Below, piece by piece: positions 40,501 to 53,100 of a stretch of DNA of 64,000 bases. The stretch is taken from the NCBI GenBank assembly GCA_948567375.1, contig OX419756.1, positions 44,804,552-44,868,551 of the forward strand, written 5' to 3'. Position 1 is the first letter of the stretch. Each line of letters begins with the position of its first letter. Origin of the DNA: Lunularia cruciata. Lineage: Eukaryota; Streptophyta; Marchantiopsida; Lunulariales; Lunulariaceae. The notes below the pieces were generated by a model. The model worked only from the letters and a program-made list of their open reading frames with translations. It searched no databases and was not told the DNA's origin. The translations under genes and the position numbers were made by a program.

Positions 40501-43500
40501 ACCGGACTAACTCTGACTCATGATGGTAAAGCTGCAGGCATACAATGACTGGAGAGAGAAAAACTCTTCGGGAATCCAAATAGCTCATGAGTCAACAAAG
40601 CAGGTAAATGAGACTAAACACACAGAGAAAGCTCCGCATCACTAGATAATATACTGACAACAGTGAACTTTCAGGTACCAATAGCCATCAACAATTGACG
40701 AAGATAGTTGTAAGAGAAGGATTGTTTCCCACCTGTACACTGGGCAAAATACTGCGAGTGGCAGCATCCAACCCAGTAGATCAGCAGGCAAGTGAGAGTC
40801 ACTATGATCTGCCACGGGCTCTAAAGAAGGCCAAGAACGTGCAAGATGACAACGCTTAATATAATGCCACAGCTGAGGAACCAGTTCTGCCCTGTAGGCC
40901 AATCCTGTCATGACCAAACTGGAAGGCAACACTCTAAAAGTTGCATATAAGAACGCGCAAACTGCTCCAACAGCAGCAGCTTCAGTCGATGATGGTGCTT
41001 GTGTGGACGAGGAAGCACTTGTTGAGCACGTCACAGTAACCTGTGACACGAGGGTACCATGCTAAGTTGCAATCTGTATTCTTATTCAAAAAGGAAATTA
41101 CTATTTGTTGCCTGATAAACAAGGAAATCACAACTTAGAGCAGTTTGAAACCAATTGTTGCTACCACTATGACTAGGTGACATGATATTTGTGAGGCAAG
41201 GACCGAATTGTCAAGAGCAGAAAACTTGACATCGCAGTATGCAGCAGTACCAAAATTTTCAGGAGCTCAAAATTTTCGGCGTGTTTGAGTTGCTGTTCTA
41301 GTGCTGGTTCCGGTTTCGCAACTTTACCACTACCATCAATGTCCATCTCATCTTCATCACCTGAGCCCACATTGCAATCCAAAAGTCTGAAGTTACTATC
41401 TAGAATCAACGCTGAATCTTTCATCGGGCTGTAAAGAAATGATACTGCAGGAGACTCTGAACCGATCATCATTTATTTTGCCAATTTACCTTCGTCCACA
41501 AGTTTAACGGATTTGTAAAACATTGAAGGGAGACGCTCCATGAGATATCTTGCTACAAGAGCAAAATCAGATGCCTGCATACGCCGGAGCCCAAGGACAA
41601 CGGAACACAACGTTCTGCGTCAGAAGAGAAAATGCAGACTTCATGCAAGGTGTCAAGGTTCCCCCCATGCTTGTGAGATCAGACATCACTATGCGCCATT
41701 CCTTATGGGACCCAACAAAAATTCAAGAACTCTTTACTCAGCTAGTACTTAACATGGAAGCCTTGCATCTTGAAATTTGTGGGATCAATGTGTACATATC
41801 TAGTTACACACCACATATGTGTATACCATTGAAGGAAAATGTGATTCGAATTCATGTTAGTGCACCACGACAACGTGATATTCTCTGTATATTCTACTAA
41901 GACAATAAAGAATACAAGAATATGTAGAGACAAGAACAAAATATACAGAAATGAAAGCAAAGCACATTTGTCCGGTACGTGACCTGCACTAGCGTATTCT
42001 AAAACCGGCGCTAAAGCATTGTAGCCCGGTTACCATTCTGGAGGGTGAAAGTAACTAACCAAAGAGAGATTACAATCCTGCCCACGCATAGCTGTTCCAG
42101 CAACCTCCAACAAGTTTCCCAACAAACAGACACTCGATGGAAACCCTGAACTTATGTCTGGCGGTAACATGTCCGGTAACTCTGACAAAGAAGAAGCTAT
42201 CTGGTGAACAGAATGCGCCCAGAGTTTCTCCCTGATGCATTCCTGGCAAAGTTTGATCACATCGGTAAAGGTTATAAAACAACCAGTCTAAGGTCAAAGT
42301 AAAAGTCCTTCCGTCATATATCTCTGACCGGACAACCTGACATTGATGTAAATCACGAGAAATGCAAGAATCTCTAACAGATGAACTCCAGAAACAATAG
42401 ATGCTTTGGCATAACGACATCAATCACGTAGACGTTGAAGAAGCATACGTGCTTAAAATTTGGAAATCGCTGCCAAAGAAGTGGTATAGACAGTATATCT
42501 GTTGAAAAGCTCCCCTTAACAAGTTTGCTGTTATCACCCAAAAATAATCGTAAATGCCTAGAAGCAAGTACTAGCACAGCATTCTCGATGCAGGTTATTT
42601 TCGTAGGCCTTTCTTTTGGCTCCTGTCAATCAGAAAACATGACGGCAGAGTGTAGGGAACGAGTTAAAAGTCAATTCAGGCTTGAACACCAATTACCTCG
42701 CAAACAGATGAATCAAGCCAACTAGAAGCTGTGACGAGGACACACGTCAGCTAAAATCACGTACCACGATGAGGAAAACACCCCGAAGTAGGCTGAAGAG
42801 TTTGTAGCGAAGTAGATAGCTTAGAATAACTTCAGACCAAGGAACTTTATCACCCGTCAAACTCAGAACAGTATTCAGCAGCAATGTCGCTGAATTGCTC
42901 GAGGAGCCAAATGCCTGAAATGGTTGTAAAAGTTCTGCTTTCAACGAGGCGCTGCACACGAGCCAGGTCGACAGTCATACTCCTGACTGTTTATTATCTC
43001 GACGACGATCAAAGGAAAGTAGTTGGTAGTAACACATTTCAAAGCGCCATTCAGCTCCATCACGGGGGTGTTCGGTATGGAGTCTCATAACTGGAAATAT
43101 CAACCAACTCCTTGACCTTCCCTCACCCTCTTGCATCCTTGAGAGCAAAAAGTAACAAATTGTTCCATGCCAGATCATTCTAACAGCACCAATAAAGACT
43201 AAACCTTAAGACCTCAATCAGTAAAATGGCTTCAGCATTGTTAACGAAAATCTCAGCAAGTGAATGACGGAACTGGAGCCAATGTAACTAAAAGAACTAC
43301 GTCTCCATGGTAACCTAAACTTGGGTGCACTTCCACATCTGCAACCCCGTCAAACATCTTGACAGGCTATGAGATGCGACGAACGCATGTGCTTTTGACT
43401 TCAGTGGGTCTTGTTATCATGAGCTTGTGTCTTGGCTATCTACTACTGTTAACACTCTTCATGTAGTTGCTAAACCACAACTGGAGAATAATTTCTAGTA

Positions 43501-45681
43501 TATGTCAATCCAAAGTGATTGTGTAAGAATAGCCTGGGACAACTCAAGCAGCGCGTTGAACTCACCGATGAAAGTGCAGGGTTTGCATGCAGAGCCTTGC
43601 AAGCCGTTTGACTCTATATATCACCGAAGGCCCATCGATCTGACCATTTTCGGAGAAGAGAGCTAAAACGTCATCTGTCAAGCAAAAGTCACTCTTCAGC
43701 AATAGAGCGACGCAATTCTTCCTCATCAGCACCAAAACTCAATGCTGTTAGAAAGATCGATACTATACAGCTTCTCCTAAAGCCCCGGTCAATTATTTTA
43801 AAATAAATTTATTCTCCTTCACGCATTTATTAGTCACGTGCTTACGGACTTGTCCTGTAGACGACGGTAGAAATTCAATCACGAAACATTCGACTGCAAT
43901 CTGCACAACTATGAAGAACGCCAAAATATATAGCTATCCTGCCTTTAAGAGCAACGTAGCCTCCAACATGCTCACTAACACCCCACCTGTCGTCCCTAAT
44001 GCCTGCTGTAATAAGCGACATGCTTGAACGAGGCGCTGGCAATCACCATCGTCGTTCTCATAGAAAAAGAAAAATAGTTGAGGTAGATACTTTGATGATG
44101 GCTTGAACACCTGGCTGCAAAAGAGAAAAAAACAGGCAGCAGCAGAATAAGAAAGCACGATACTTCCGGCTGAGACTGTAAGCTAAATAAAAGTCATCGG
44201 TAACTAAACACAACAGTCAGCGCTCCGTAGTGATTCCTGTGTACTAGAAATGAATATTACTGGGTAAGATTCAGGGACAAGGTCTAAGAACATAATTTGA
44301 TAAGCTGTCAGCGATTTGAAGCTTGAACTTTAATAAAGAGAAGTTCGAGATCCACACCTGTCTGCCTTCTCTCCAAACTCGCCAAAAAGACTGCAAAATT
44401 CCCTCCGAACAGCTGGGCGCGCACTTTCAACGACTTTTCTGCCACGAAAGCATCTCTGTTGAACATAATTATCAGAATCCGATATTGATCCATGCTTGGA
44501 TTTCTGACATAGCCACTTGAACAAGAAAAAAAGTGACAACAGATGCAAATGTGCGACTTGCACCCCGCTCACTTTCCTTCCACATTGTCGCTCCGGAGTT
44601 GACACTACTTGTCAAGTTATTCTCATGATAGAAAGTTAACCTTCACGTGTTTAGTTGCGTTCTGTACGAATGATCTATGAAGAAGGTCATTAAAAAGCGT
44701 GAGCTGTTTTTCGCAGTAGGTACCAGTCAGGTCTTTCAACACAGCTCCCCTCAGAACCGTACGTCAGGCTTTGACCTCAGAGAGTGGAGACCTCCAGAAA
44801 CCTCCTGGCTCACTCGAAGAAATTCGATGCTCGTCCTAGTTCTAGTTGAGTTAGTGATTCACGTGTGTACAAATCCACATGTACGTGAAGTACATGTTCT
44901 GGCATGGATAAATTAACCTTCAGATTGTAAACTGGAGTGAGTGTCAGATGTCAGATGCTTGTATAATCTGCCAAGAACGAGGAACACAATGGCAAGCATT
45001 TCTGACAGAGACCCTGCTCTGTCATTCGGGCTTCATGGACTTGCTGTATCTGTGGCAGATACTTCTGTCTGACGCAGAATGCTCCTTAATAAGAGGTGAC
45101 ACGACTACGAGGCAAGAATGGAGCTGTAACTAGTGGCGTACGACTCGTTATGGTCAAGATAGTATTTGGCAGTTCAAACGTTCTCAATACGTAGAACTCG
45201 CATAGTCATGCAATATGGAGATTGAAAAATGGTCTAGCCTAGCAGCTCCCGGACTTGGATTTTAAACATCGCGTCTCTCTCGAAGAGCTATAAATTCAAA
45301 AAAGGAAAAGGTAGAAAGAGACTTCTAGAACTGCTGTCCTGGCATTGCTCTTATGGCGGCTGCGACTGTTCCCATTCAAAAGAAAAGGGCATAAGGTTTT
45401 CAAAGGAACTCGTATTCTATTACAGTACCCAAGCTAGCCGAGCTAACATGCCACGTTTTCTGAATTCGTCAAACTCATCAGCAAACTGCCCTTATTTCGT
45501 TCAAGTAAAGCAAGAGATAAACCTGAATCTGGACAGCACTTTGATTGTGCAGGCGAATGCGCTTTCTCTGTTCTCGTTCCACGCGAGCTTCTTCTAAAAG
45601 TTTTACCCGATCGGGTTCTTTGTTGCTTCTACCTCCCAAGTCGACTTTCCTCCTACTGGAGGGATCCCCTGAAAAGAACAT
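31585..45681 (-). CDS. UPL6: HECT-type E3 ubiquitin ligase UPL6 (Hul5/UBE3C class)
   Basis: Twenty-six exons all keep phase and give 1049 aa (Arabidopsis UPL6 is about 1029): 45523-45681, 44358-44455, 43987-44114, 43566-43674, 42765-42951, 42449-42622, 42060-42242, 41490-41574, 41251-41399, 40733-41040, 39721-39817, 38790-38939, 38465-38551, 37982-38068, 37651-37791, 36970-37095, 34809-34907, 34630-34697, 34178-34244, 33257-33427, 32998-33087, 32669-32749, 32283-32356, 32112-32183, 31786-31878, 31585-31651. It starts [19 protein letters not shown]; an IQ motif (QIQRCFRGR, about 51-59) spans the first splice. The HECT domain fills the last third: [39 protein letters not shown], and the thioester Cys (about C1017) in [16 protein letters not shown], then GAGFDLS at the end. 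It transfers ubiquitin to substrates; family relatives act on the proteasome. Introns after exons 10, 11, 15 and 16 hold repeats. The acceptor of exon 9 is my least certain junction. Confidence 0.95.
34444..34586 (+). repeat. Short tandem duplication with tRNA B-box-like core, UPL6 intron
   Basis: Two diverged copies (34444-34509 and 34536-34586; the second lacks about 15 bases) share AATAATG..ATAGAGAACC, a CCGGGTT-CGAACCC-like core and ACGTTGCA. On the minus strand the first core resembles a tRNA B box (GGTTCGAAACC). No A box or tRNA fold is present, so this is at most a tRNA-derived relic. Confidence 0.6.
35030..36870 (+). repeat. Dispersed-repeat cluster in UPL6 intron 16
   Basis: Most of the 2.06-kb intron between UPL6 exons 16 and 17 consists of repeat units. 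Head motifs of the form GTTC-N3/4-GAACGGG occur at about 35038, 35644, 36058, 36669 and 36776, most followed by an ATCCAGAAC block. The first unit (35030-35560) matches the intergenic copy at 29990-30520. All copies have the same orientation. No coding capacity on the plus strand. Confidence 0.75.
37225..37600 (+). repeat. Intronic duplicate A (UPL6 intron 15)
   Basis: About 380 bp shared with 38975-39370. Anchor identities are AACCCGTTGTAAACAACCCA, AGAGGTAAGCATGCGTA and GGGATTAACCCCTGCATGCT. A shorter related piece lies at 40460-40520. Non-coding. Confidence 0.8.
38975..39370 (+). repeat. Intronic duplicate B (UPL6 intron 11)
   Basis: Partner of 37225-37600, in the same orientation and in a different intron of the same gene. 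Divergence by eye is substantial, so the duplication is not recent. Confidence 0.8.
40005..40525 (+). repeat. Dispersed-repeat pieces in UPL6 intron 10
   Basis: Carries one head motif (GCCGTTCGAAGAAAGGGGGA, 40014, with the second arm mutated) and, at 40460-40520, a fragment of the duplicate pair found in introns 15 and 11. The two repeat types therefore occur side by side. Confidence 0.65.
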
Positions 45682-46990
45682 CTTTTACCGAATCCTGCGT
45701 CTAAGTTTCCAATCATCAATCTACGGAACCAGCAGATTTTCTTGAGGATTTGACCAACTTCCCCTGGAGTCGTAATAACAGCGGTTACCCATCGTCGATT
45801 GTAGACACACTCTGCAGATTTCTTCCTCCCATAGATCACGTCGCCGATTTCACAACTACTTTGCACTGAATTCTGACCCGGCTGTCATGTCGGTCAGTCT
45901 TTGGCCCTCTATGGTATCGTCCTTTACCCGACAGAGCCTAGGAGTTCCATACAGTGACTGAATTGCCATCCCTGTCACCTTCCTGTGCTCCAGCAAGTTC
46001 TCCAGGCCTCCGCATCTGCAATTGGCTATTTCTACCGTTATCAACCAAAATTCGGAGCAAGAAACACAAGTCGATTCTGTACAATTTCAGTCACTTTCTC
46101 GCTCCGCTGTACTCTGTCTGCTCTTTGCACTCTCATCTCTCGCTGTCCGCACAATTCTTCGTCTTCTTTCCACAATCAAACAAATGTAACTGGTGCTCAC
46201 CACCGCAGATTCATTCAAATGACGATGCTCTTCTCATTGCATGCCATCCCGTCATCCCCTCCCTGACTACATCAAGCAGAATGAGACACCAATCAAATGA
46301 TCATGTTGCACTCTCTCCTTCCTGTGACTTATGCGTGAGGAAAGTGGACGAGCGTGATCACCACCTCCTTCTCCTCAATCCTCCTCCTCCTCCTTTCTTC
46401 TTTTCCTTTCTCTCAGACACTGTCTTTGTGTATTTCCTCTTTTTTGACTTACTTCGCCACGACCATATTCTTCGCTTTGATATCACCTACTGGACGGAGT
46501 TGGATGCATCTAGATTCTCTTGCCCCATCTGTTCACGGACTCCGTTGTAACTTGTCGGTCTTATTGGAGGACATTCTGACTTTGACTTACAAACTATGAC
46601 TCAAGCCCGAAGTCAGTAGCCTCCCGTCCATGATACACCGACTCCTCGGTCGTCTTCTTCATCGATATGGTGTCTCGTTTTGGGCAAAACGAGACACGAT
46701 ATCTTTTTCGGCCTTGGCCTTGGAGCTCGAACGCAGACGACGGTAGAGTTGGTGGTGGCTGTGGATGTATCAGGATGGACGGACTTTGTCAAGTACAGTA
46801 TTCAATCATTTGCCCCTGTCCGGCCTCCCCGGATCCCCTGTTAGAGGCAAAGAGAAGAAAGAAGAAAAGCATAACCCATGTAGGGTAGATTAGGTTGTCT
46901 TCATTGCCAAGTGATTAGGTTTAATCCTACTCGAATCCAATCAAGGCTCTTGATCAGCTTCCGTTAATCTACTATGTTTAACCATAATAG
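45682..46990. other. 5' flank of UPL6
   Basis: Upstream of the UPL6 start, with pyrimidine-rich sequence on the plus strand around 46080-46450. A long plus-strand frame (45954-46550) there is low-complexity and not believed to be a gene. A near-perfect hairpin lies at 46664-46703. The promoter of UPL6 should lie here; no TATA box was identified. Confidence 0.5.
46664..46703. repeat. Near-perfect 19-bp inverted repeat (hairpin)
   Basis: Arms GATATGGTGTCTCGTTTTG and CAAAACGAGACACGATATC are complementary except for one position, with a two-base spacer (GG). It is about 1 kb upstream of UPL6. It is not followed by a gene end, so a terminator role is not supported. Confidence 0.9.
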
Positions 46991-48323
46991 GGGGTCTCAA
47001 AAATAACTTTCGCGGGTTATTTACTGGTGGTGATGGAAGAGGACCGTAAAATAGTTTAATAGTGTCCGTCCAAAAATATTCTTTAACAAAGGAAATGTCA
47101 GTAAAACAGTTTTGCGGACCCCACCTACTTTACTTTTACTGGTCGTTGCCACTCTTCCATTTGCATTGCAAGATTAAAGTTTATTAAATCAAGAACAATG
47201 TCTGATGAATATTAATGATAAGGTTAAAATATGATTAGAGAGAGGGGACTATATACACAAGAGTCCCATAACTAATGTAACATTGCGAACCACACTCCTT
47301 GAGTATAATGTAGTATAATATGAATTGTAATCCTTGCATCGTCTGATTCAAAATGAGTACCAAAACGAGTAAGGAATGTAACATGGAAACAGCAAACTTC
47401 TTGAGTATAATTTGAATTTTAATCCTTGCATCATCTGGTTAAAATTACCAGCATAAAATTATAAACCAAGGATTTCCTCATCTCTCCCTCCAAATTTCAC
47501 TTCTTGAGTAGTTTAGTTAGTGCATGGTGAGATTATTAATGAGAATTAATAGTGGTTTTGTGAATTGTTTAATTCATGGTCTATTTTTGGAGTTTGTTGG
47601 ATTGAAACTGCACTAAAAAATGTTAAATTTTGATTATTGAGCAGTAAGATTTGAAAGTGTGCAATTATCCATTTTAGGGAGTGGAGAAAGAAAGTAAGTG
47701 CATTGGCTTTGCAAGGAATTGAGAATTGAAGGTGGAGTTGGGTAGTAGATATGGAGTGCATGTAAATCATTCTCCTTGAAGTGGAGTCTCTATATCTAGT
47801 ATCAACTTCCATTCCATTCTATTTCAATCTATATTCTTCAATCATTACATCATTTTCTTTTGAAAAATCTACCATTGCATCGCATTTTCTTGTAGTGAAA
47901 TTTTAAGAACTTTTAAACATGGTTTCCTTGGGTTCATATGGACTTTCATTGGGTTTGAAATCAAAAGTAGAAGATGAAGATAGGTTAGAATAAAATCTCA
48001 TCATTGTAGTCAAAATTAGGATTATCTAGAGGACCCGGATCATTTCAAGCAAATCCATGGAGTTTGCCGCAAGAAACTTGTCCAAAAGAGTATAGCCTTC
48101 AATTACATGGCCACCTATCTCATGAAGTTTGGAAAAGGTTTTCCCAAATCTTTGAATGTAGAAAGATTCTAAAAATAGTGTACTCAGTACATGGCTTCTT
48201 ATAGTGCTACTCAGAATTGGAAGGGCAAGTGCACAAGAGAAGGACTCGCATATAAAGAACTCAAACTAAGAATGAAGGATCATTGAAGATAAACTAAATC
48301 TTTAGTGTATATACTATGCAAGA

Positions 48324-48775
48324 ATGGATCTTCTATTTGGTGCAAGAGCTAAATTTTGTCCACCTACCCTTATATCTTTAGGAGTTGAAAATGAATTTTT
48401 TGAGATGGTCATACATGAGGAAATGGGATCCCAAGTTATATTTGAACTCACGCAAGAGGAGTGTGTTAAAGAACCACAAAAAATAACACTCAAAACCCAA
48501 GTAGTACATTGCAAACACGAGGTTTTTCTATTCCTAGTACCCAAGAGTCATTTCCTTACATACCATTCTCTCATGGCCTTGAGGATTACTATGTGCATGA
48601 GCAAGAAGCAAAGAGTCAATCAAGATCAGACTGTGAAGATTTTTTGGCTCCACCAACAACATCTATAGATGATGAACCACAACAAGAAGCAGGTAGAGAT
48701 ATAAACAGAGACCCTTACAATGATAGGGATGGAGAAAGTGATATTGAATTTCAAAAACAAATAAAAGCTTCTTGA
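48324..48775 (+). pseudogene. Unrecognised, frameshifted coding remnant, possibly retroelement
   Basis: A frame from 48324 (LGVENEFFEMVIHEE, then ECVKEPQKITLKTQ) loses coding character near 48510. A second overlapping frame continues to 48775 (YVHEQEAKSQSRSDCEDF, then an Asp/Glu/Arg-rich tail). The join suggests a single protein with a one-frame shift. The acidic low-complexity tail resembles linker regions of retroelement polyproteins, but I find no protease, RT or integrase motif. Confidence 0.35.
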
Positions 48776-49319
48776 ACTAAACAACTTCTTTAATAGGAAC
48801 CAAGACACCATTTATTTGCTTTTATATTGGATTTTGCACAAGATCTATCACATATGACCAAATTGAGGAGCAATTTAGTTGAAGCTAAAGAGAGATGTAA
48901 ATTGGTTGAAATTGAAGCACAAAAGGTTTCCAAGATGGAGAATTTATGACTAAAAGAGAGTTTTATTTTCCAAATTAAAGAGGAAGATAATTGAAGAGAG
49001 TACCTTAAAATCCAACAAGTTTCATTCTATGATTCTAGAATTAGCAAAAGTGGAGAAGACAACTATAGAAATCAAAATTATAATGAATATCATGTCCAAC
49101 GCATATATTACAATGGATATAAATAGTATGTTGTTACAATAATGATACTAAATACATTGGGCCAAAACACATTCATGAATGCTCAAGTGATAATGATTAA
49201 TGCAATTGTAATTCAATGTAAAGGAGTGACTTGCAATTCAAGTACCAATGATGTTTCCTTGCACCTCAAGTACCAAGAATGTTTCCGTTCCTTATAGTGC
49301 AAGTGCACTCAATTAGTGT

Positions 49320-49440
49320 AAAGAGTGACTTGTTATTGCAAATAGTGTGATTATCTCACATCATACAAGAAAGCAAGAAAAGAGTGACTTGTTATTGCAA
49401 ATAGTGTGATTATCACACATCATACAAGAAAGCAAAGAGA
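49320..49440 (+). repeat. Tandem duplication, about 60-bp unit
   Basis: Two nearly identical copies of a unit containing AGAGTGACTTGTTATTGCAA and CATACAAGAAAGCAA, adjacent and in direct orientation. The first part of the unit is also echoed at about 49220-49240 (GGAGTGACTTGCAATTC). Confidence 0.9.
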
Positions 49441-49546
49441 AGCAAATTAAGAACACAAGGTCATGAGTTTAACACAAGATACATTACCAAGGAAGCAAGT
49501 TTTGGTATGTTAGGAGACATTATTATTGCGCATTTGGTAACCGGGG

Positions 49547-49568
49547 TCGGGCTACATACGTAGCCCGA
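49547..49568. repeat. 9-bp-arm hairpin in a CpG-rich patch
   Basis: TCGGGCTAC and GTAGCCCGA are perfect inverted arms around ATAC. It lies in about 150 bp with more than ten CpGs (49525-49680), inside an otherwise CpG-poor block. Confidence 0.9.
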
Positions 49569-50027
49569 TATATACGCTACTTGACAATATGCTCTCGCGT
49601 TTTGACGAGTTTCCCCTGAATATGAGCTATCACAACACTTATTTTCTCACAATCGCTATGTGGGTACGCTCCAGCGCTGGGTTTGTGGATATATATGTAT
49701 GTGTGGAGATATTGGATGATATTGGAGTAGCCATTCAAGGATATTTGTATAAAGTTTAGCATAGGCAAATCTAATAAGTTTAAGTAGACTTAAGTATGAT
49801 TATTTAAATTCAAACTTAATTTTAAATTCAAAAGTAATCCTTAAATTGCTTTTCTAATATTATTTTACTTTTAGTATATCTAATAGTAAATTTTTAAAAT
49901 CTTTATATCTTGAGTACTTTAAGATACAAGGAACAAAGAGTTCAAAATTAATCCTAAGAACAATGAGTGCACTAAGCTATTATAAAGACAATTATAATGT
50001 GACTTCATGAGTGAAATATCATACGAA

Positions 50028-50135
50028 GTCCAAGTAGGTGGATTGAAAATTAAAATAGATTCAAAACCTCATGTTATAGAGGTCCAAGTAGGTGGATTGA
50101 AAATTAAAATATATTCAAAACCTCATGTTATAGAG
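50028..50135 (+). repeat. 54-bp in-frame tandem duplication
   Basis: Two copies (50028-50081 and 50082-50135) differ by one base. In the local open frame (50007-50234) each encodes VQVGGLKIKI[D/Y]SKPHVIE, 18 residues. The frame itself is short and unrecognised. Confidence 0.93.
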
Positions 50136-53100
50136 GTCATGATTAACTTAAGGATAAACTTAAGTTTTGCAATGATTTATATTGAGTTTCAATTCATGAG
50201 AGTTAACTTTAGTGTAAAATCATATTTGATATGAATTTGAGATTTTCTCATGTTGTTGTATGTTACGATTTAGAGTTTAGATATATGAAAGATGAATTGA
50301 AAATGATGGATCAATAAAAGTTGCATGAAATATATTCCTAATCAAGATAGCATGTGAGTCAAACTTCTACTCTTTTAGAAAGTAGAATGCCATAAAATGC
50401 ACAACCTCAAAGAACAACTTACTTCTTTTCTTCATAAATTCTTAAATGTTATTCAATTATATAATGATTTTATTTCATCAATCAAAAATTTAAAACTTGT
50501 ACTAATATTATTAAATTAATTGAAACTAACACCAAAATATTCACTAAACTTGTATGTAGATTATATTGTATGAAAATAAAATTGAATCAAAGTCTTAACA
50601 TACTATTATTTTTTATATGTGTTCTTGTTATTTAGAGTCCATAATTTTTTATCAAAAGATCTTAGTTTTTGAAGTTTGTAATTCAAACTCTAAAATGTAG
50701 AACTGGATGAAAATATTAAAAAAGTATTCTTAAATTTATTATTCAATTAAATTTGAGCTTACATCTTTTATTATTTATCAATAGAGCAAAAACTGAAGGA
50801 AATTCCATGTTTCATATTTCCTTTAAATGATCTTATATGAAAACTAAAACTTATTTTTAAGTTAACTAGTTTAAATAATGTATTTTAGTATTTAAATTAT
50901 AATTTCATCATTCATTTCTTTACCTTCAAGATAACTAATAAAAATTAATGCTTTATATATATATATATATATATAAAAGGTCATCATACTTCTATGGTTC
51001 TAATACCATAAAAAATATAGTGATGTTAATCATATCATCATTTATAAACTATTCATTTATTCTATAACTTTATAATAATTCTTTACATGTCTTTATTGAG
51101 ACAACTAAATATATTCACTTTTACTAATATTATAGCTATACAATGAAAATTTTTTAATTTTTATAACTAAAATTAATTCTTATTTATTTTTAACTTATAT
51201 TTTTTTAATAATGGTAAATTGTTGAAAATCTTGTTGAATTTGCATTAGATTAAAAAATTATCATACAAAATAATTTATATAATATTTTAAATAAAATTAA
51301 TAAATAAATAATCATAAAATATATGTGTTTATTTCCCTTTGTAATAGTTTGACATTTAATATTCTAACACTTTGGTATATTATGGTTTTAGAGTTAAGGA
51401 TCAAAGGCTACTCATAAATAATTCAAATGCTGAATTTATAAATGAGATAATATCAAATATTTAACTCTAAAGTTTATCTGAATTTTATAGAGTTAGTTTC
51501 AATTGATCATTAACACATTAGAGAGCTCTTTCAATTTCCATCAATGAGACCAATGAGATCATACACAATCATAGAAAGAAAAGACCAAATATAAGTTAAG
51601 GCTAATAAATAATCTAAAATAAATCCTAAAAATACATCATTATTAACTCAAAATCCAAACCTTAAGATTGAAGGATTCATAACAAGCTTGTCTAAAACTT
51701 TAAATAACTCTAAGATTTTTGGTGATCTTTTTATAGAATAGAAGTTTGACATGGTTGTGATATAATTTAGTTGATTTTTACTGTAATTGTATCCAATGAG
51801 ACTAAAATTATAAAAACCAAAGTTTCAATGTAAATTCTAATTTTTTATTCAGTACTTATTCATAATTTCAAAGTGCAAAACCATAGCACTCAAGAATAAG
51901 ATCTCATTGTTACAAATTTTGAAGTATGATCTAGAAGAATGCAAATGTTTTATTTGTTAATTATTTTACTGAGTGTCTAATTTAAAGGGTTATTTTTGTA
52001 TTAAGAAGCTCTTTGAATCTAAGTTTACATTTTATTAGACTATAACCATGAATGTGGAGCATAAATATATACATATAAGATGATAAAAATATATTTAAAT
52101 GTTTGATATCTTCATTTGGAATTTTGGAGACTCAAGGACCAAAGTGTCTATAGACTTCATTTAGCCTTTACCATTTTAAAATAGACTATTTTCTATTGAT
52201 TATTTATAAGTAAAGCCTTTATGTCCTTAAAATCACCAAATACTCCATAATCATAGTTCCTACCAAATTAAAATTTTATAGTAATTGAATATCTATTTCT
52301 AATCTAAAATGTATTGATTGGTACTTAAAGATACTTCCTAATAGTAGTTTTTCTACTTTTTCTTACTAATATCTTCCTTGTTCCAAATATCAAGTGCTTT
52401 GTTATCTTTTTATATTTTGTTATTGGGTATAAGTATTTAAATGAAAAAAATGTATCAAAAGTAAGTTTTGAGGTTAAAAGCAGTCCAAATAAAATATAGT
52501 TTTGTTCTACTTTGATTGCTCATTTGATGAACAAATATACAAAATGAAAGTTTTAATTAACACTTTCCAATCAAGCATAGATACTTAAAGAAAGAAGGTT
52601 GGACCATTCTAGTAGGTTGATACAAACAAAGTTAAATGTAATTTGAGATATTTAAATAGTTCTTAAATGCACAGAAGTATTAAAAGTAGTTGATATCAAT
52701 TAAATATCAAATGATACTCCCTTTTACTCAATATTACTTGCATGCTCATGCTTTGCATAGGTTATGGTGTCTTAAGACTTTTTGAAATCAATGGAATAAA
52801 TATTTGTAAAAGTGAGAGTATAAATATATATGTTTGTATTTTCTTAAATATATACTTTGTTAGATTATTGCATTCACTTAGTATCATAAATAGTAAAATA
52901 TATTAAATGTGAAGCTATTAAAAAACTAAAATATTTATCTACAAAAATCTGCACAAATGGTTAAGAAAATATTTAGAAGAAAAGTTGCTTATCTTTGTAT
53001 GCATTAAAAGCAAATAGTAAAATTATCATTGCATTTTTGGTACTTCAAGTTGAATGAAATATTGGTAGCTTAGATTGCATGGTTTTAATATATTTTTCTT

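Noticed and set aside
42975-43301. Open frames [10 protein letters not shown] and [16 protein letters not shown] as UPL6 exons
   Set aside because: Exon 4 (ending 43566) joins exon 5 (starting 42951) in phase and aligns with the family without them.
45954-46550. 198-codon plus-strand frame upstream of UPL6
   Set aside because: Low-complexity Ser/Leu/Phe/Pro sequence from a pyrimidine-rich strand, with overlapping frames equally open; typical of antisense to a GA-rich 5' UTR.
49320-50135. CRISPR-like array
   Set aside because: Only two-copy direct tandem repeats with no spacers, in a plant nuclear context.
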